Shown: in pieces, positions 62,063 through 64,000 of the stretch
Numbering within the stretch: position 1 is the first letter of the stretch
Layout of the letters: every line of letters starts with the position of its first letter
DNA from: Rhabdornis inornatus
Taxonomy: Eukaryota > Chordata > Aves > Passeriformes > Rhabdornithidae
DNA: 64,000 nucleotides
Reading direction: 5' to 3'
Assembly: GCA_013397075.1 (NCBI GenBank)
Contig: VWZS01003642.1
Span: 52,019 to 116,018, forward strand
Notes under the pieces: model-generated
Database searches by the model: none
What the model was told of the DNA's origin: nothing
Seen by the model: only the letters and a program-made list of their open reading frames with translations
Translations under genes and position numbers: made by a program

Positions 62063-64000
62063 AGCTGATAAATTCAAAGGTTGTTGCAGTGAACATATAC
62101 AAATTGTTATTCCTTAAGGTTTGTCTGTAGGCAAAGTTCAGATGGATTTTTCTCGAGATAGATAGATAGTATGAATATTTTTTATCATTGATTTAGCATT
62201 CTCTAACAGGGAGACTATGATTGTAAAACATCTTGACATTTCTCATTCACACCATTCCATATTAACTCAATCCCGTATCCATGTTAGCCAGATCACAGCA
62301 GAGATTCTCTCCGATTTACTTGGCTCTTAAATGCTCAATACAGCAACACTGACCAGCAGTGGGAAGATAAAATTTACATTTTATTTAAAAATGTGTAATA
62401 AAAAGCAAAACATTATATGTATACTGATGAAACACAAACCAGTTATCACAGCATGGGTGTATGAATCTCTAAGTTAGATCCTGTATATGCAAAAATAACT
62501 TTCTTCCTTTAGGCCCCATTTAAACCTGGAGGAACTGGATTTTACTTTTCCAAAGCAGAGAGAATACAGCATCAAACTTACCAGATAGGCTGATAGTTTG
62601 TATTAATGAAGCAGTGCTAGTAGGTAATTAAAGAATCTTCTTTTGGACAGTGTACACATATCCGTTGGACTAAGGATAAGATGTTTAGTTTGTATTTAGA
62701 AGTTAAGCCGCAGCTTTAACTTTAAATGGCTTTTAAAGTGCCATATGTTACCAACTTATAAAGAGGTTAAGATTTCACTGCAGAATAGCAGTCATTCTTC
62801 CACAAGGCACTTCACCATAATTTATGGGTATTTAATGTACTTCCAGAGGACAAAATTATGTGTACAAGTTCTCTGAGCATGCACCAGTCATCTCAAGAAC
62901 CCCAAAGTAGTTAAAATCCTAGATTTATAGTAAAATAGTTTAATATTGTTGCTAAATAAAATTGAGAGTTCATGGAAGGGACAAATACAAAACACATGCT
63001 TGCAAAAACAGCACTGGTTGAGAGTAACAGTATCAAAATATGTCCATAAGATCTTCAATGTTTGCAAGCTGCATCTGAAGGCTAATGAGATTTCAAACTC
63101 TACTATGTCAAATTTATGAGGTGTAGAAGGACATGTCCCTTACTCTCATGTAAAATATTGGGCAATAAAGAAGTTTAAAACATTCCTGAGCTGATTTGAG
63201 ATTTAAAGTTATGCCCTGACTGGGATGGACTACATAGAAAGTAGGTGGTGTTTTTTCCTGCCTTTCGAATCTATCATTCTTAATATTTCCACAGCGCCGG
63301 TGTCTGGAGCATCTAAAGCCAATGTATCTTCAGCAGCATGAGCTCAAGTGACTTGGTATTTACAACACAAATCTCGTGTGAGCTTTCAGAATTGTCTACA
63401 GACAGAGAATTATAAAACACTATGAAAGGAGGGGCTCAAAAATTCTGCAACCATGACGCATTCTTTGTACTCTAAAAGAGGAAAAACATACTATTTTATA
63501 CATGTCAAAAAATGGGTTTTTTTCTTTTGTCTATGTTATGCAGTTGCTGGCTGTGCATTGTTACATGAATAGTTACCCTTTTATTTTACTTAAGAATGTG
63601 TCATATTAATGTATGAGCACCAGAACACTCACTCTGTGGATTTGTTTTTCCTTTAAGTCACCAAAAAATCTATAAATCCATGAAGTTAAAGTTACTGTAA
63701 AACTAGTGCTTAAATCTGGGAGTTTTTGAGCTGCATTCAGTTCTCTTGTCTAAAATAAGTTTAATTTCAGATCTTGACCAAGCCAGCTCCTTTCTTGCCT
63801 GTAAAGGGTGAAAAGAACTTCTTCCTTGAAAGGTTTCTGATGAAGCTAGTTACACTAAAGGTTGTACAGACCTTTTTAACATATAAAGGAAGTAGATTAA
63901 AAATATTTTATAGAGAAAATACAACTCTTCTTTTTTCCCTGAATGCTCTCTGTATTAATAACCATCCACATAAGACTTCCTTAAAGCTAATAACTCACAG
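62063..64000. other. Intergenic DNA, nothing recognised
   Basis: AT-rich sequence to the end of the window, with a short GATA run at 62156-62169. No exon, RNA gene or repeat family was recognised. Confidence 0.5.

Noticed and set aside
1..64000. CRISPR arrays, bacterial operons, riboswitches or phage
   Set aside because: The DNA is vertebrate, with introns, CpG island and avian retroelements; no regularly spaced repeats or prokaryotic gene organisation were seen.

Overview
This window is vertebrate nuclear DNA, almost certainly from a bird and probably from a songbird (passerine). Three things point there. The only recognisable gene is a vertebrate one, NXNL2. The interspersed repeats are avian CR1 LINEs and bird-type LTRs. 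A short element at 44452-44590 has a tRNA-Ile-like head and a CR1-type tail, the design of the TguSINE1 family known from passerines. These identifications come from reading the sequence against remembered families; no search was run.

Layout. 1-1859 is upstream DNA with nothing recognised. 1866-2545 is a CpG island holding a TATA-like box and the surviving part of NXNL2 exon 1 (2124-2281). Intron 1 runs 2282-7904 and contains an old solo LTR on the opposite strand (5486-6058). Exon 2 (7905-8073) completes the protein, followed by a 3' UTR with poly(A) signals near 8408 and 8493. From about 8.5 kb to 64 kb no protein-coding exon can be supported: it is AT-rich intergenic DNA. It contains three CR1 fragments (8719-8785, 43195-44292 and 50356-50573). 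A solo LTR (43423-43912) is inserted inside the second of these, with the SINE just beyond it. It also contains low-complexity tracts, a CpG-dense patch (about 20461-21130) that may be regulatory, and a small GC-rich minus-strand open segment with a 60-bp internal repeat (61806-62062).

Assembly state matters here. There are two N gaps (15527-16419, 38575-38667) and three further places where blocks are joined by a single n (2123, 33894, and the pair 40104/40271). The n at 2123 has swallowed the start codon and the redox active-site part of NXNL2. The pair at 40104/40271 brackets an apparently false duplication: 166 bp and 767 bp are repeated without any difference seen.

Functionally the window is one short photoreceptor/olfactory survival-factor gene followed by a gene-poor flank. 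NXNL2 keeps the reading-through-intron arrangement that yields a short secreted-type form in other vertebrates: if intron 1 is retained, the frame stops one codon after the splice site. I found no convincing undescribed biological system. The most useful observations are the damaged exon 1, the false duplication, the nested LTR-in-CR1, and two or three unexplained non-repetitive patches.
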